From assembly GCF_027172205.1 (NCBI RefSeq), contig NC_070614.1, positions 32,664,001 through 32,728,000 of the forward strand: a stretch of DNA of 64,000 nucleotides. Reading direction: 5' to 3'. Below are positions 20,053-30,990 of this stretch, one piece after another. Below the pieces are notes generated by a model that made no database searches, had not been told where the DNA came from, and saw nothing but the letters and a program-made list of their open reading frames with translations. The DNA comes from Podarcis raffonei. Lineage: Eukaryota > Chordata > Lepidosauria > Squamata > Lacertidae. How positions within the stretch are numbered: the stretch's first letter is position 1; each line of letters begins with the position of its first letter. The position numbers and the translations under genes are program-made.

Positions 20053-21392
20053 CTACAAACAAGCAGGAAGAAAGTCAGCTGTAGACAGGCAAGTATGAAT
20101 CTACAAGACTCTGCTAGAAAGCTGACTCCAACTTCTACACATGAGAGTGGACAAACTGGGAGCCAAGGCTCTTGCACATTAGGCAGTTGGTACATATGGG
20201 ATGTTCTGGAGACAGCCACGCGTCAGAATAAGCACAGGAAGGTCAAAATATGCAGCAATCAGAAGCCACATGTGGGAAAGGGTAGGAGGAAAGTGTAAAA
20301 GAAATTAAAAGACTCTAAATTGAAGCCTTCTCCAGTCCTTTTATTGGTTGTAAAACAGCTATTCACCTTTTAGCTTTCAAGCTGTCCAGTATAATTGTGA
20401 GTCTTGAGTCTTTTTTAAAAAAATAATTTAATACTGTGTAATGGATATCAAGAGGATAATATTCAAGAGGAATAATAGGTTCATGGGGGGGCAATGCTAA
20501 CCCTTGATGGAGTGGCATAGCCACCCCTGCTTTCACAGTCCTGCTTAAGATGGGAAGGGAGTATGGAAGAATACATTTTCACAAGCTGGAGCAGCAAAGA
20601 GGCCTGGATCAGGTCTGTTGCTGTCGTACGATAGCAGGCTTCTCTGGCCTATACTCACCCCCTCCATTAAATGCCCCAGTGGTAGCTCCCACACGGCTGC
20701 TATTTGGGCAAGGCCATTGTAGTACTCCTCACAAATGGGGCTGGAGCCATAGCTCAATGGTAGAGCATTGCTTTGCATGCCCAAGGTCCCAATTTCAATT
20801 TGTAGGCATCTCCAGGTAGGGCTGAGAGAGAATTTCATCTAAAACTCTGGAGAGCTGATGACAACCCCGAGCTACACAGCCAATGATCTGACTCAATATA
20901 AGGAAGCTTGCTGTGTTAATGGCAGAGACCAGCCAGGCAGACACCTCCACCCATCAAAACCCTCTCCAGCACAGAGGATCATCAGATGGGATTGCTCTGC
21001 CCACTCTCAAATATATCTGATTTGCTGATACTTTGGTTGTTTCCCAATGCTGTAGCAGATTTATGAGCAATGCTTAGAAGAACTACAATCTTTGCCAATG
21101 CTAGTTTCTCCATGACCTTCAGGGAAAAGATTCTCCTTTCCTGCTGCACCTGGAACAATTCCCCACAGCCCTCAGACTCCAGCTTATGGTTCCTCCCCTG
21201 CTCAACCTACTCACCTGTCAGCAATGGGCGCTCCATGCTGAGGGCAAAGCCCTCATCCACAGGTCCGGCAAGCAGCTCGCAATGACCGGCGTGGGGCAGC
21301 CGGTGCTTGAGCAGCTCCGGCCTGCAGGACATGGTGCTAGCTGGGAGCATGGTCAGGTCCAGGTCCAGGGTCAGTGCCGCCAGCAGGGACAT
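19409..21392 (-). CDS. ATF5: Activating transcription factor 5 (bZIP)
   Basis: A nuclear bZIP transcription factor of the ATF4/ATF5 group. It acts in the integrated stress response and the mitochondrial unfolded-protein response. Coding exons are 21392-21215 and 20052-19409, joined in frame within a Gly codon ([14 protein letters not shown]), giving 273 residues against 282 in human. The N-terminus [12 protein letters not shown] matches human [32 protein letters not shown] is the conserved activation segment. The basic region lies at about 197-221 ([19 protein letters not shown]), followed by a leucine zipper that ends [18 protein letters not shown]. The central Pro-rich part is shorter than in human. 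The start at 21392 is chosen by homology and because uORF2 overlaps it out of frame. The gene converges on LIG1. Confidence 0.97.
20740..20918 (+). repeat. tRNA-derived SINE in ATF5 intron 2
   Basis: The head GGAGCCATAGCTCAATGGTA and a degenerate B box resemble a tRNA. They are followed by CATCTCCAGGTAGGGCTGAG, 'tctggagagctgatgacaa' and 'tctgactcaatataaggaagctt', the body of a common squamate SINE. Relatives lie at 35048, 48768, 49735 and 59108. Confidence 0.8.
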
Positions 21393-21493
21393 CGTAGCAA
21401 TGGTAATTCAGGGTGGACACAGGATTGGGATGCAGCACGCAAGGAGTAGCTCGGCTCCTGCAGGCAGGGATAGTGGTGGTGGCAAAAAGGGAC
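21215..21493 (-). other. ATF5: ATF5 exon 2 (5' UTR end and first coding exon)
   Basis: On the minus strand the acceptor is a long (TCC)n pyrimidine tract ending CTCCAG at 21494, and the donor is ACAG|GTGAG at 21215. The first 101 bases are leader and have no ATG of their own. The coding part starts at 21392. A second possible acceptor, CCTGCAG about 45 bases further on, would break the uORF2 described below. Confidence 0.85.
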
Positions 21494-22618
21494 CTGGAGG
21501 AGGAGGAGGAGGAGGAAAATACAGGTCAGAAATGCATACAGTTTACCATTTCAGTAGAGGACCGAAGAAAAGGCCAGATCCCTTCTTACTCCATACCAGG
21601 CTTAGCTTACCCATCTCAAACTGGAACTTTAACTTTTTTGTTCTGCTAGAGGATTTAAGTGATATCAGAGCAGACAACAGGACTTGCAACGCAGGCCTTC
21701 ATATGTTGTTAGGCGGTTAGCTGTGGCCTGGACCACTCCCCACCTCCAGTCCTACAACCTTCCTAGCTTCTCTCTCCCCTCCCCCCACATCAAGAGTATT
21801 ATCCAGATGGACACGGCATGTGTATGTTGCACAATTCCTGCCAGCATAGCCTTTGGGAGAAGTGCTTCATGATTCCGACCATGTGGCATCCACAGTACAA
21901 GCTCTGGACCATTCGACTGCTGGTTTCGGGTGTCATGAAAGGGCAGCATATGGTAGATCCCATTGATTATCACTGCATTTTGACTGCCAGGGATAGAACA
22001 GGCATTTGTGGGACTTTCCGTCTTGGGTGCCAAAATAACCTGGCCGCAAAACAGCATTTAAAAAAAAAAGCGCTTGGGCCAGCCCTATAGAAGCGCTACG
22101 CCCTTGGAACAGTGGAAAATCTCCCGAGAGGTGTAGCATGGGCAGGGATAGACAAGTCGCGCTCCCCCCCCCCCACCATCTGCCTTATGCGCTGGGAGGG
22201 GAAGAGGGCGGGAACATGTCATCGCGCACCTGCTTCTCCCGGTGAGGTTTGGCATGACGCACCTGCTCCCTTCCCTAGAGAGCCCAGAAGAACAACCCTC
22301 TCGAGCCCCGAGAACAGAGGGCGCCGATTTCTCTATGCGTTTTTTCTGTGCGTGGGGGGGGGAGGGGGGTCGTGCTGTTCTACCGCAATACAGAGGACTA
22401 TGCTGGCGTTAGGAAAACCTGGAGGTCTAGCAACACGCCCCCACCCATTGCGTTTCGGTCTGTATCCTCAACGCCCCCCGGGATTGCAAAAAGAGATACA
22501 GGGAGGGAGAAAGGGGGAAAGGGACCCGACCGCGCCAAGAGGCAGATCGATCCCCGACCCGCTTTTCCTAAAGATGGGTTCTGCCAGCGGAAACCCCCAA
22601 AAGATCTACTCACTCCAT
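21337..22618 (-). promoter_or_regulatory. ATF5 uORF2, 53 codons, split by intron 1
   Basis: It starts ATGGA at the very end of exon 1 (22618-22614) and continues from 21493 in exon 2. It runs as MESLFATTTIPACRS... and stops with TAG at 21339-21337. It overlaps the ATF5 start by 56 bases in another frame, as the 59-codon uORF2 of mouse Atf5 does. It exists only in the spliced mRNA, so it is absent from genomic open reading frames. Confidence 0.78.
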
Positions 22619-22677
22619 TATGCTTGTTTCGTTGCAGCGTGCAATACACGCTTGTTCGCTTCAAGATCCGCGCAGCT

Positions 22678-22689
22678 CTAGAAAGCCAT
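22678..22689 (-). promoter_or_regulatory. ATF5 uORF1 (three codons, MAF-stop)
   Basis: ATG GCT TTC TAG in the leader of exon 1. In mammalian ATF4 and ATF5 a three-codon uORF1 lets ribosomes resume scanning. When eIF2-GTP is low they bypass the inhibitory uORF2. Position, length and order match that model. An in-frame ATG upstream at 22767 could extend it to 29 codons if transcription starts far enough upstream. Confidence 0.75.
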
Positions 22690-22758
22690 GTCCTCGATCT
22701 CGCCCACGCGTCGCCGCTCTCCGTCTGAATCCTCTGTTGTATCTGTGTCGAGAAAGGA

Positions 22759-22767
22759 ATGAGTCAT
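22759..22767. promoter_or_regulatory. AP-1/TRE consensus ATGAGTCAT
   Basis: A palindromic TRE core (TGAGTCA with matching flanks) at the inferred ATF5 transcription start. Its minus strand supplies the ATG of the upstream in-frame extension of uORF1. Confidence 0.5.
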
Positions 22768-22785
22768 AGCGGGGTGGAGTCTTCC

Positions 22786-22792
22786 TATATAT
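22786..22792 (-). promoter_or_regulatory. TATA-like box of ATF5 promoter
   Basis: GATATATAGG on the minus strand, inside a CpG-rich block (about 22120-22870) and ~25-30 bases upstream of the inferred start. Confidence 0.55.
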
Positions 22793-22860
22793 CGCTCCAG
22801 CCGCCCTAGCCGCAGCGCCCGCTCGTCGCGTATCCATCCACCGGCCCTTTCCCTTGACAT

Positions 22861-22869
22861 TGCGCATGC
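22861..22869. promoter_or_regulatory. NRF1-like site TGCGCATGC
   Basis: TGCGCATGC matches nine of the ten bases of the NRF-1 palindrome and lies ~70 bases upstream of the TATA-like box, a normal place for this site in CpG-rich promoters. Confidence 0.45.
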
Positions 22870-25707
22870 TCCTCTTGGAACGGGATTGTAATCTGTTTAT
22901 CCCTCCTTAAAACATATTCTTTATTCCACGCTAGGAAACGCGCGGTTAGTTCGTAGCTAATTCTTTAAAATAAAGGTGTTTCGGTCCTGTACTTCCCGAG
23001 GAATGCAGAGCTGAGCTGCGGTTAGTTGAGCGACATGCCTGTACTCTGCACATGCTCAAAGGCAGCCTTGTGATCTAAGAACACCTGTCCAGAGGTGGAG
23101 CCTTGAAAAGGAGGTTGCTGGCTAATTCCTTCTCTACTCGAATTAAGTTATGGCATTGCAGGTGCAGAGTGCCCTGGCTCAGTTTAGCTGGAGCCATGCC
23201 TGGTAGGACATGAGCAAGTAAATCATACTTGACATATACTGTACCCAGCCATACTTTTGCTAATGCACAACAACTCTCGAGCTGAACAGGTGTTTTTCAT
23301 GGAGGAATAAAAAACAGAAAGGTGACCTATAACCCAGATCAATTTTCTCTTCTGGTTCTTTGAACTTTCTTTACTAGCAAGAAGAACTGAAGAAAAGATG
23401 GGAGAGGAGGGAGGGGTCATGGAGAAGACCCTCTGCTGCTAAGTCACTGATGGGACTTCATTGCTGCTTCTACTTCTGCATGCAGTTTTCAGGTGATTTC
23501 TGATCTTTGCCTGTTCCCAACAACTTTATGCCTTAGGTCCTTCTTGTTCCTATTGTGCGATCTAAGAGGCTGAGATCACAAAGCATCGTGTGATAGGATA
23601 ATGAAACATGAAAAGGATCCAATCTAGATCAAATATTTGCTCTAAGTGGGTGGGTGAGTTATTTCCCACTGATATAGACTGCCACATGCTTCCATCACAA
23701 TCACACAAATAATGTGTGCTCCTTGTTTCAAATGATAATATTTGAATATTGGGTCTTAGGTGTGGCATCTTTCTCTGACAACACTAGCTGGTGTGAGCAG
23801 TGTGACTTGCACAGTTGAAAATAGTGGAGGTTGCCAAGCTCAGCCATCTTCCACTGCAAACAAAACAGTAGCCCAGGTGGGCGTTTCCCAACCCAACAAA
23901 TGTCAGTCCCTCTCGTCCCTCTGATTCACAGGGAAAGCACCAAAAAGTCTCCACAGAGCAGTGTGCAATATTTTAAGATGCACCTTCAAACACGCATCCC
24001 AAAGAATCCTGGGTAACATGAAAGCTTGCACATTTGTTTCTTGATTCTCAAAAAGCTGGTGTATAACTCTCATTGGGATATACTTCTTTTTAACCATCTA
24101 ACATAGATATTAAACCCCTGGCCCATGTCTTTTCTATACAGTATTTAGCACTCAAGTGGTTAAAGAAGATTTTAAGCAGTAACAATAGCCCTCTCCTCTG
24201 CCCCCAAATTGAAAATGAGATCATCACAAGCCGGTCTTTGGGCTTGAATGTTTATGCCTGCCTACAATGTCCACATGTTAGCAAGAACTAGATGGTACGG
24301 TATTTCAGAACTATTTTACCAGTGCAGAGAGCAGAACACACACAGCAAAGGCAGCCGCGATACGGCACATTGCACTAGGGTTGCATCAGCTGTGGGTGTA
24401 CCAGGATAAAGAAGGGGAATTCTCAGTTGCTTCTCATTGGCTACTGGACAGGCAAGTGCGGCATCAAGATTAGCTTCAGGAACTGTCCATCTAACAGGAG
24501 GCCAGCAGCTCAGGCCCGCCTCCTGCAACGGCCTGCTGAGGTTGTCACAAATGCTTCCCACATATGTTGAAGTGGCTCCTTTTATTAGCGTCCCTGAAAG
24601 TAAGCAAGCTTTTGCATTGCGCAGGTCTCCTATCAGGCAACAACTGTGAAGGCTGTTGTTACTATGTATAAGGATAAGAGCTACAAAGAATATAGGAATC
24701 CCGGAAGTATCACCATGGTTTTAGGGAGAGAATTTAAAGCTTATTCTAGCAGAGGAGGGAGTCACTTCGGGTATGTCATATACTACTGGCCATGGCACTG
24801 CCATCTGCTTCTGAAATCAGTCCCACTCAGAAAGATTTAAATTCCATCTGTACTGACCTGAGATGAGTAACAGAATGTAGATTTCTAAATGTAGACTCTG
24901 CATGTCAAGAGGGAAAATAAAAAAATGAAACCCTTGCTATTTGTACTGTGAGGTTTTAAAAATCAGATTCTTCTGATTTTTTTGTAGTGAATTTGGATAA
25001 AGGTTGACCCTTGAAATCGGGTCTTTTTTCACTGCCATCATGCTGAATTTTTAAATGTGTGGGATTCATTATACTCTTACATCTTTACTCCTGATCGAGT
25101 TAATAACATTGACATCTTCTTTCCATTTATTCTTGAATTCAGTTATTTCTTTCCTGTTACCCTTGCCTCTGTCTTCCCTTTGTCATCATGACAATAGAGT
25201 TTGGATAGAAATGCTGCTTCGGGCACTGAAGGAGAGAGTTGTTGTCAAAGGACTTGTAATTATTGAAGAACATTGAACAGAGATTGTATCTTATTGGCCA
25301 ATGCTTCCCATAACATGGTAATAAAAACTGTCAGTTCCGAGACAATAATAATCTGGAAAGTCCCTATTATCCGCCTCCTCCTTTTCTCTCGCTGTTCTGA
25401 CTAACTTCTCTTCCTGAACTGACTCCAACTGGCTCCAACTGCCTTGGAATGCCCATCATGAGTGACATTCCAAACGACTCCATCAGCAAAATTTGGATAG
25501 TAGGCTCCTTGGGGCAGGGAGCAGTCTTTTTTTTGCTTAGATTATTATGTTAAGATCTGTGGGATGGATGAAGGAAAAAATGCTGAGCTTGAATCCTGGC
25601 AAGAAATCCTGGCACTGTAAGTAGTTCCTGTGTCAGAGAAACTGGCCCATTGTCTGCCCTGGGCCGATGGAGGAGGAGGAGCACATTTTGTTTGGGTGTG
25701 CACCCAG

Positions 25708-25710
25708 GAT

Positions 25711-25753
<43 letters not shown>

Positions 25754-25755
25754 TC
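25708..25755. repeat. (TTTA)n microsatellite
   Basis: About 11 perfect TTTA units (ATTTATTTATTT...). Confidence 0.95.
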
Positions 25756-26169
25756 ATTTTGAGGAAAGGAGAAGGGAAAACAACAAGACAAGCAGATAAG
25801 GACAAGGAAGAGGCAAAAAGCTAACAAAACAACCACAAGAAGTGTGCTCACAAAGCCGAAACAGGAGATTTTTCCTGAAGAGGGGGAAAAAACAAACTCG
25901 TGCCAAACTGACCAGAGGCAGGGCTGATTTGGAAGGCTGAGGGCACCAGACCCTCAAAGTGTCCCTATTTTCGAGGGATGTCCCTGATTTACAGAAGACA
26001 TCCCAGTTTCTGAATTGATCCCAGAATATCCCACTTTTCCTTAGGATTTCCCTATTTTCATTGGAGAAATGTTGGAGGGTATGGTAAGATTTCCCTATTT
26101 TCAATGGAGAAATGCTGGAGGGTATGGAGTTATATGACCCCTGGGCTGTCTGAAGGCAATCCTGTATAG

Positions 26170-26290
26170 GGAAGTTGTGTGTTTTTTTAATGTTTAATGT
26201 TTTATTATGTTTTATATATGCTGGAAGCTGCCCAGAGTGGCTGGGGCAATCCAGTCAGATGTGAGGGGTAGTAAAATTATCATTATGGAA
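26170..26290 (+). mobile_element. L2-type LINE 3' end
   Basis: It contains CTGCCCAGAGTGGCTGGGGC and an AT-rich tail. It is the same 3' end that appears on the minus strand at 11998-12352. Confidence 0.65.
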
Positions 26291-26439
26291 TGGGACGTCC
26301 CTATTTTCATCGGAGAAACGTTGGAGGGTATGAGGCAGGATGGCTCCTTCTCCACACTTGCGGGCCACAAAAGCAGCCCCTCACCCCCACAGATTTCTCT
26401 CCACAAAAGATGGCAGCCTATGGGGCTGGGAGAGCTTGG

Positions 26440-26600
26440 CCACGGTAGTCCAGGCATTGGTGAATCCAAGACTAGATTACTGCAATGTACTCTAGGTATG
26501 GAGTTTCCCTTGCACTTGGTCTGGAAATGGCAGTTAGTGCAGAATGATTGTTAGCGTGGTCAGCATATAACACCCATGCTCAAAGATCCGCTAGTTTGTT
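26440..26600 (+). mobile_element. L2-type LINE fragment
   Basis: 'tagattactgcaatgtact' and a peptide like WKWQLVQND match the reverse-transcriptase end seen at 3990-4140. Confidence 0.55.
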
Positions 26601-28291
26601 GCTAGATTTTGGGGGTGGGCAGTAAGGTTTTGGAGGGGACACAGTGTGCCCTACAGCCTGTGTTTTGTTGCCTAAGCTAGCCGGCTGACTTCAGTTGTGG
26701 CAAAGACAGCAGCACTGTCACCAGTACCAAAGTAAGATTCAATTTACAGCCTAGTCAGCTTATGTGTGTGGAAGGTGAGTTGAGAGGCACCTTTGCTTCA
26801 TGCAACAAAGCATCTTGAGCCAGCCCTGTCTAAAGGCTTCTTGTACTGCTTTCAATAGAATTTAGCCACTTCCGGAAAAGCTCCTAGCAACTGCTGTCAG
26901 ATTGTCCAATCTCACACTGTAAAATGTCCCTTATGCAAGAGAATTGGGATCTCATGTTCACTGAAGGGCAATCCACACATGGAAATACAGTTCTAGTGTT
27001 CTGAGGAGGCCTGGCTGGGCCAATTTTTGAGCCTCAGAAAACTCCTGTTAGCTTCATCTTAACAACTCATATGTCGGATTTTTCAAACTGCGTTTTCACT
27101 AGTGAGAATTAGAAACTCCTTTGGCCTGTGGAGTTTCTTACTTGTAAACACTCCTAAGGCAAAATAGGAAGCGGAAGATAATTCCCAGACCATCAGTTTA
27201 TTGTATCAGATGCAGTTTTTTAAAATAACCTTTGAATTTCAGAACTTGTGATTTCACAGACCATTTGAGGATCTCTTTTGAAAAACTGAGTGAATCTCTG
27301 TGGTACTTTGAATTGTTTGCTCCACTGGCAACGGCAAGGCCTGGCCAAGAGGCCACCCTCTGCTGCCTTGACCCCTGGCCAGTTCTCTCTTACTGTAGGG
27401 TGACCCTTGCCTTGCCAACTGCATTCCTGGAGGTCAATAGCCCAGAAGGGGCAGAGGTTGCCGTATGCAGCCAGCATGGCGGGGACAAGGCCTCTGTCTC
27501 CTGGATTACCCCTGTATGTTATTTTCTCTGCCCGTTTGCTGGTCATGAAGGCAGCACGTGGAGATTGCTAACTGTGGCTGGTTAATGTGGCCAGGAAATC
27601 TAGGGCTTTTGGGTACCTCTGTCCCTTGCATTAGTTCTATTATTGTTATTATTTATATAGGTTTAGAGTAACAAAACCAAACAAAAAGCAGGTCCCTGCC
27701 CCAAACCACTTACAGTAAGGGTTGGGCAAATCTAGCACTTTTGGTTTTCCCCTCAGTTTTCCAGACTGAAATTCATTTCCACATAAGTTTGCATTTTTAA
27801 AAAAAGCTCCTCATGAAAAATTAATTGCATTTTAGTAAGAACTCCCTCTAATAAGCACATCTGAATGCAATTTTGATAGACAACGTTTTCCAATAATACA
27901 ATGCATTTGGTATGACATGTTCACTAATACATGCATATTTATGCACACTTGACCCCAGTGTATGCGTTTTTGTATGCAATGTCTCAGGAAGCACAATGCA
28001 ACATTTGGAGAAGTGCACATTTTGAAGGTTTCCTGTGTTTCAGTTCTCATTAGTTTTGGAAAGTTTAAATTAGGTAGATTTGCCTTTAAACGCAAACATA
28101 ATTTAATTTCTCTTGCGCCCCTAATTATGGTCCACAGTTTACTGTGAGGGAGGCAACAGAAGGGGGGGGGAGATGGAAATGGTCATAGAAAAGGGGCTTT
28201 TGCTGATTGCCACGAAGTTGGGGGGGAGTGACAGGCCCCCAGGGTTGGCCCAGGACCTGCTGCCTGAAATGAAAGGCAAGATGTCCCCACA

Positions 28292-28597
28292 CAGGGGCGT
28301 AGCTAGTTGCTCTGGCACCTGGAGCGGTGGGGGTGGGCTGTGGCCCTCCTCCCAGGGGGGCGCCGCAGCAAGCTGCCCATGGAGTCCGCCTGGCGGACGC
28401 AAGTCCCACGCTGCCATTTTGGGCAGTGCAGGGCCCCGAGTCACCGCGTCACTCTCAGGAGAGACGCGTGGCTCGGGTGTGGTGCAGACCAGGCCCCGCA
28501 GTAAGTGCCGCCCCCCGCAGTGTACCATTTTGTCACCCCCACAGGGATGACACCCGGGGCGGACCACACCCCCTGCACCCCCCTTCCTATGCCCCTG
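28292..28597. mobile_element. hAT-type MITE with 8-bp target duplication
   Basis: The ends CAGGGGCGTAGCTAG and CTATGCCCCTG are inverted. The element is flanked by identical 8-bp copies of TCCCCACA (28284-28291 and 28598-28605). The 306-bp interior is GC-rich and without coding capacity. Confidence 0.88.
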
Positions 28598-28605
28598 TCC
28601 CCACA

Positions 28606-28901
28606 CCCATTCCATGTACAGAAGCTGACATATTTCCTCCTCTGCAAACTTTGCAAAGACATTTGTAGCTATGCGAAACCTGAGGTGCTTCAGATAGCAG
28701 ACCACGCTTCACAGGAAGAAAAAAAGACAAAACAGGCAGCTGATTCTTATACATAGATACACATTGTTATAAATGGGTAGCTCGGGCTGTAATGTGCCAA
28801 AGGGAGAAGTGGATGGTCTTGCCTTCTGGCAGGGAATGGTTGGACGGTTGAATTTGTGGCAGAAAAGATACCTAGAATGAAGCCTGTCTGCAGTTTATGC
28901 G

Positions 28902-28972
<71 letters not shown>

Positions 28973-30085
28973 GACAAGTAGCCCTTGCAACACTTCCTAG
29001 GTGTGGAGATGCTGGCTGCAATTAGGAGGGAAATGCACTCTGCATATGCACATAAGCAACCATTTCCTAATACAGTACTAAAACTATTCCAAGGTTGATC
29101 CTAAGCCTTGGCTTGAAGCAAACTCTATTGACCTTGAAAGCCTTTTCAACCTTTTTGAGGCCCACTAAAAGTACTTGGGGTTTTTTTGTTTTGTTTTTGG
29201 CATGCTGAACAAAGTTCCCCAGGAGTATTGTGTAACTAAATGTTGGCTCCATCCTCATCGCAACCTCCAAGTCTCCATGGTGACCATGGCTGGCTCCCCA
29301 CCTCTCTTTGGTGAGTTGTCATGGAGATTCCTTTAAAAACTCAGGGGAACTGAAGTGTTCCAGCCAGTCCTTCCTCGAAGCACAGGGCAGGGTGAAACAT
29401 AAAATCCTGTGGGGAGTTACTGTCAGCTTTTCCACTGAGACTTTGTAGGAAAACATATTTGGGTTGTGTAAATGCAAGGCAGCCAATCTCACATCAGTCC
29501 TTAATCATAATCTCTAACTCTTCCCATTTACCTGAGGCAGTCCCCATCTTCTGATAGTCAATTACTATCCCTTTTTTTGGGGGGGGGGTTTATTTATTAA
29601 CTCAAGTATTAATTCATTCCACATTGCATTAACATCTCTACATTCAAAAAATACCCAAGTCATTTACTGAAACAGAAAATAAATGGATGTTGGAGATACC
29701 GTCTTTTAATGTTGTTATGTTCACTAAAGAGGGTGTTCACCTGTCCTACTTTACAGAGGACAGTTCCTCTGAGGAACTGTGGTTTGTTAAGGGCGCTGGG
29801 GATTGTAGCTCTGGGGTGATAAACTATACTTCCTATGAGACTTTAAACGTATGCTATGTATGCAGCCTCAGCTTGGTTTAGAGAGAAAAAGCTATCAGAG
29901 AGCCTTCAAGTTGCTCATCCACAGTTGGCACCTAGACAGCAGACTGAAGATGAGGCACTTCTAGGGTGACCTAGTCATCACCTACATCTACCTTTGCTCC
30001 AGTACAAAAGCATGAACCCACACTTCTGCCCCCCCCCCCACCTGCCTCCCTGGTGTAAGGTATTGCATTTTTATGAGCATTAAAA
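28606..30085. other. Intergenic, nothing assigned apart from a microsatellite
   Basis: No coding exon, RNA gene or clear transposon border seen. Confidence 0.5.
28901..28968. repeat. Compound (AC)n(AG)n microsatellite
   Basis: About 9 AC units followed by about 24 AG units. Confidence 0.95.
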
Positions 30086-30452
30086 GGTAAAGGTAAAGGT
30101 ACCCCTGCCTGTACGGGCCAGTCGTGTCCGACTCTGGGGTTGCGTGCTCATCTTGCTCTAGAGGCCGTGAGCCGGCGCCATCCGAAGACACTTCCGGGTC
30201 ATGTGGCCAGCGTGACGAAGCTGCAGCTGGCGAGCCAGCACCAGCGCCGCACACGGAAACACCGTTTACCTTCCCGCTATAAAGCGGTCCCTATTTATCT
30301 ACTTGCACTTAAGGGTGCTTTCGAACTGCTAGGTGGGCAGGAGCTGGGACCGAACGACGGTAGCTCACCCCGCCGCGGGGATTCGAATCGCTGACCATAC
30401 GATCGGCAAGTCCTAGGCACTGAGGTTTTACCCACAGCACCACCCGCGTCCC
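30086..30452 (-). repeat. Sauria-SINE-like element (tRNA head, Bov-B-like tail)
   Basis: The minus strand begins GGGACGCGGGTGGTGCTGTG (A box) and carries GCGATTCGAATCCC (B box). Its 3' part reads CAACCCCAGAGTCGGACACG followed by ACTGG, like the Bov-B 3' end, and it ends in ACCTTT repeats. This composition is that of Sauria SINEs. About 367 bp, near full length. Confidence 0.75.
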
Positions 30453-30599
30453 TTTTATGAACATTAAAGTGCATTTATTCATATTAATTAGTGTATGCAC
30501 ATTTTATTGAAATCATCTTTGGCCCTCTTTTTCAGGGGTGGAAGGGTAGGATATATAGCTACAGCTGTTCTTGGATTGAACTATCTGTGAAATGGTAAC

Positions 30600-30990
30600 C
30601 TCATGGTTGGATTACTGCAATGCACTCTAGGCGGGGGGGGGGGCTACTCTGGAATAATAGAATTGTAAAGTTGGGAGGGACTCTGCGGATCATCTGTTTA
30701 AACCCCCTGCAATGCAGGAATACGCAGCTGTCCCATATGGGGATCAAACCTGCAACCTTGTCACTATCAGCACCGTGTTCTAACCAACTGAGCTATCCAG
30801 AAGAAGTTGTTCTGGAGGCTACAGCTGGTACAGAAAGCAGCAGCTAGGTTGCTTGTGGGTGGGTGGCTGGGACATTGGATAGAACACCTTTGCTATCCCA
30901 GTCCCACAATGGCTGTAGCTATATATCCTGTCTTTCCTCTGGAAGAAGCCCAGGGTGACAAGCACATCAATGATAAAGCATATATTTTTT
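30600..30990 (+). mobile_element. L2-type LINE fragment interrupted by a SINE
   Basis: 'tggattactgcaatgcactc' before, and LQLVQKAAARLL-like coding sequence after, a SINE inserted at 30655-30812. The LINE is therefore the older of the two. Confidence 0.65.
30655..30812 (-). repeat. tRNA-Ile-like SINE with CR1-type tail
   Basis: The minus strand reads GGATAGCTCAGTTGGTTAGA then 'acacggtgctgatagtgaca', 'ggttgcaggtttgatcccc', and a tail ending in 'tttacaattctatta'. The head resembles tRNA-Ile and the tail is shared with the 3' end of CR1. Confidence 0.75.

Larger units (their letters stand above)
22614..22767 (-). other. ATF5: ATF5 exon 1 (5' leader), start inferred
   Basis: On the minus strand a TATA-like box at 22792-22786 places transcription start near 22767-22757. 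The exon ends GGA|GTGAGT at 22614, a strong donor. It carries uORF1 and the first five bases of uORF2. The exact start is inferred from the TATA distance. Confidence 0.75.
22870..28280. other. Intergenic, no gene recognised
   Basis: No exon with conserved peptide and matching splice phases was found. Open frames are short and unrelated to known families. It contains a (TTTA)n tract at 25708-25755, a repeated 'ccctattttc..ggagaaa' motif at 25960-26335, and L2 LINE pieces at 26170-26600. Confidence 0.6.

Noticed and set aside
20740-20805. Candidate tRNA gene (Ala-like)
   Set aside because: Stems are mismatched and it is followed by the SINE body common elsewhere in the window.
22112-22681. 189-codon + strand frame
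   Set aside because: It sits in the CpG-rich ATF5 promoter and first intron, with no conserved motif or splice support.
27232-27585. 117-codon + strand frame
   Set aside because: No recognised motif, start context or splice partner. Treated as chance.
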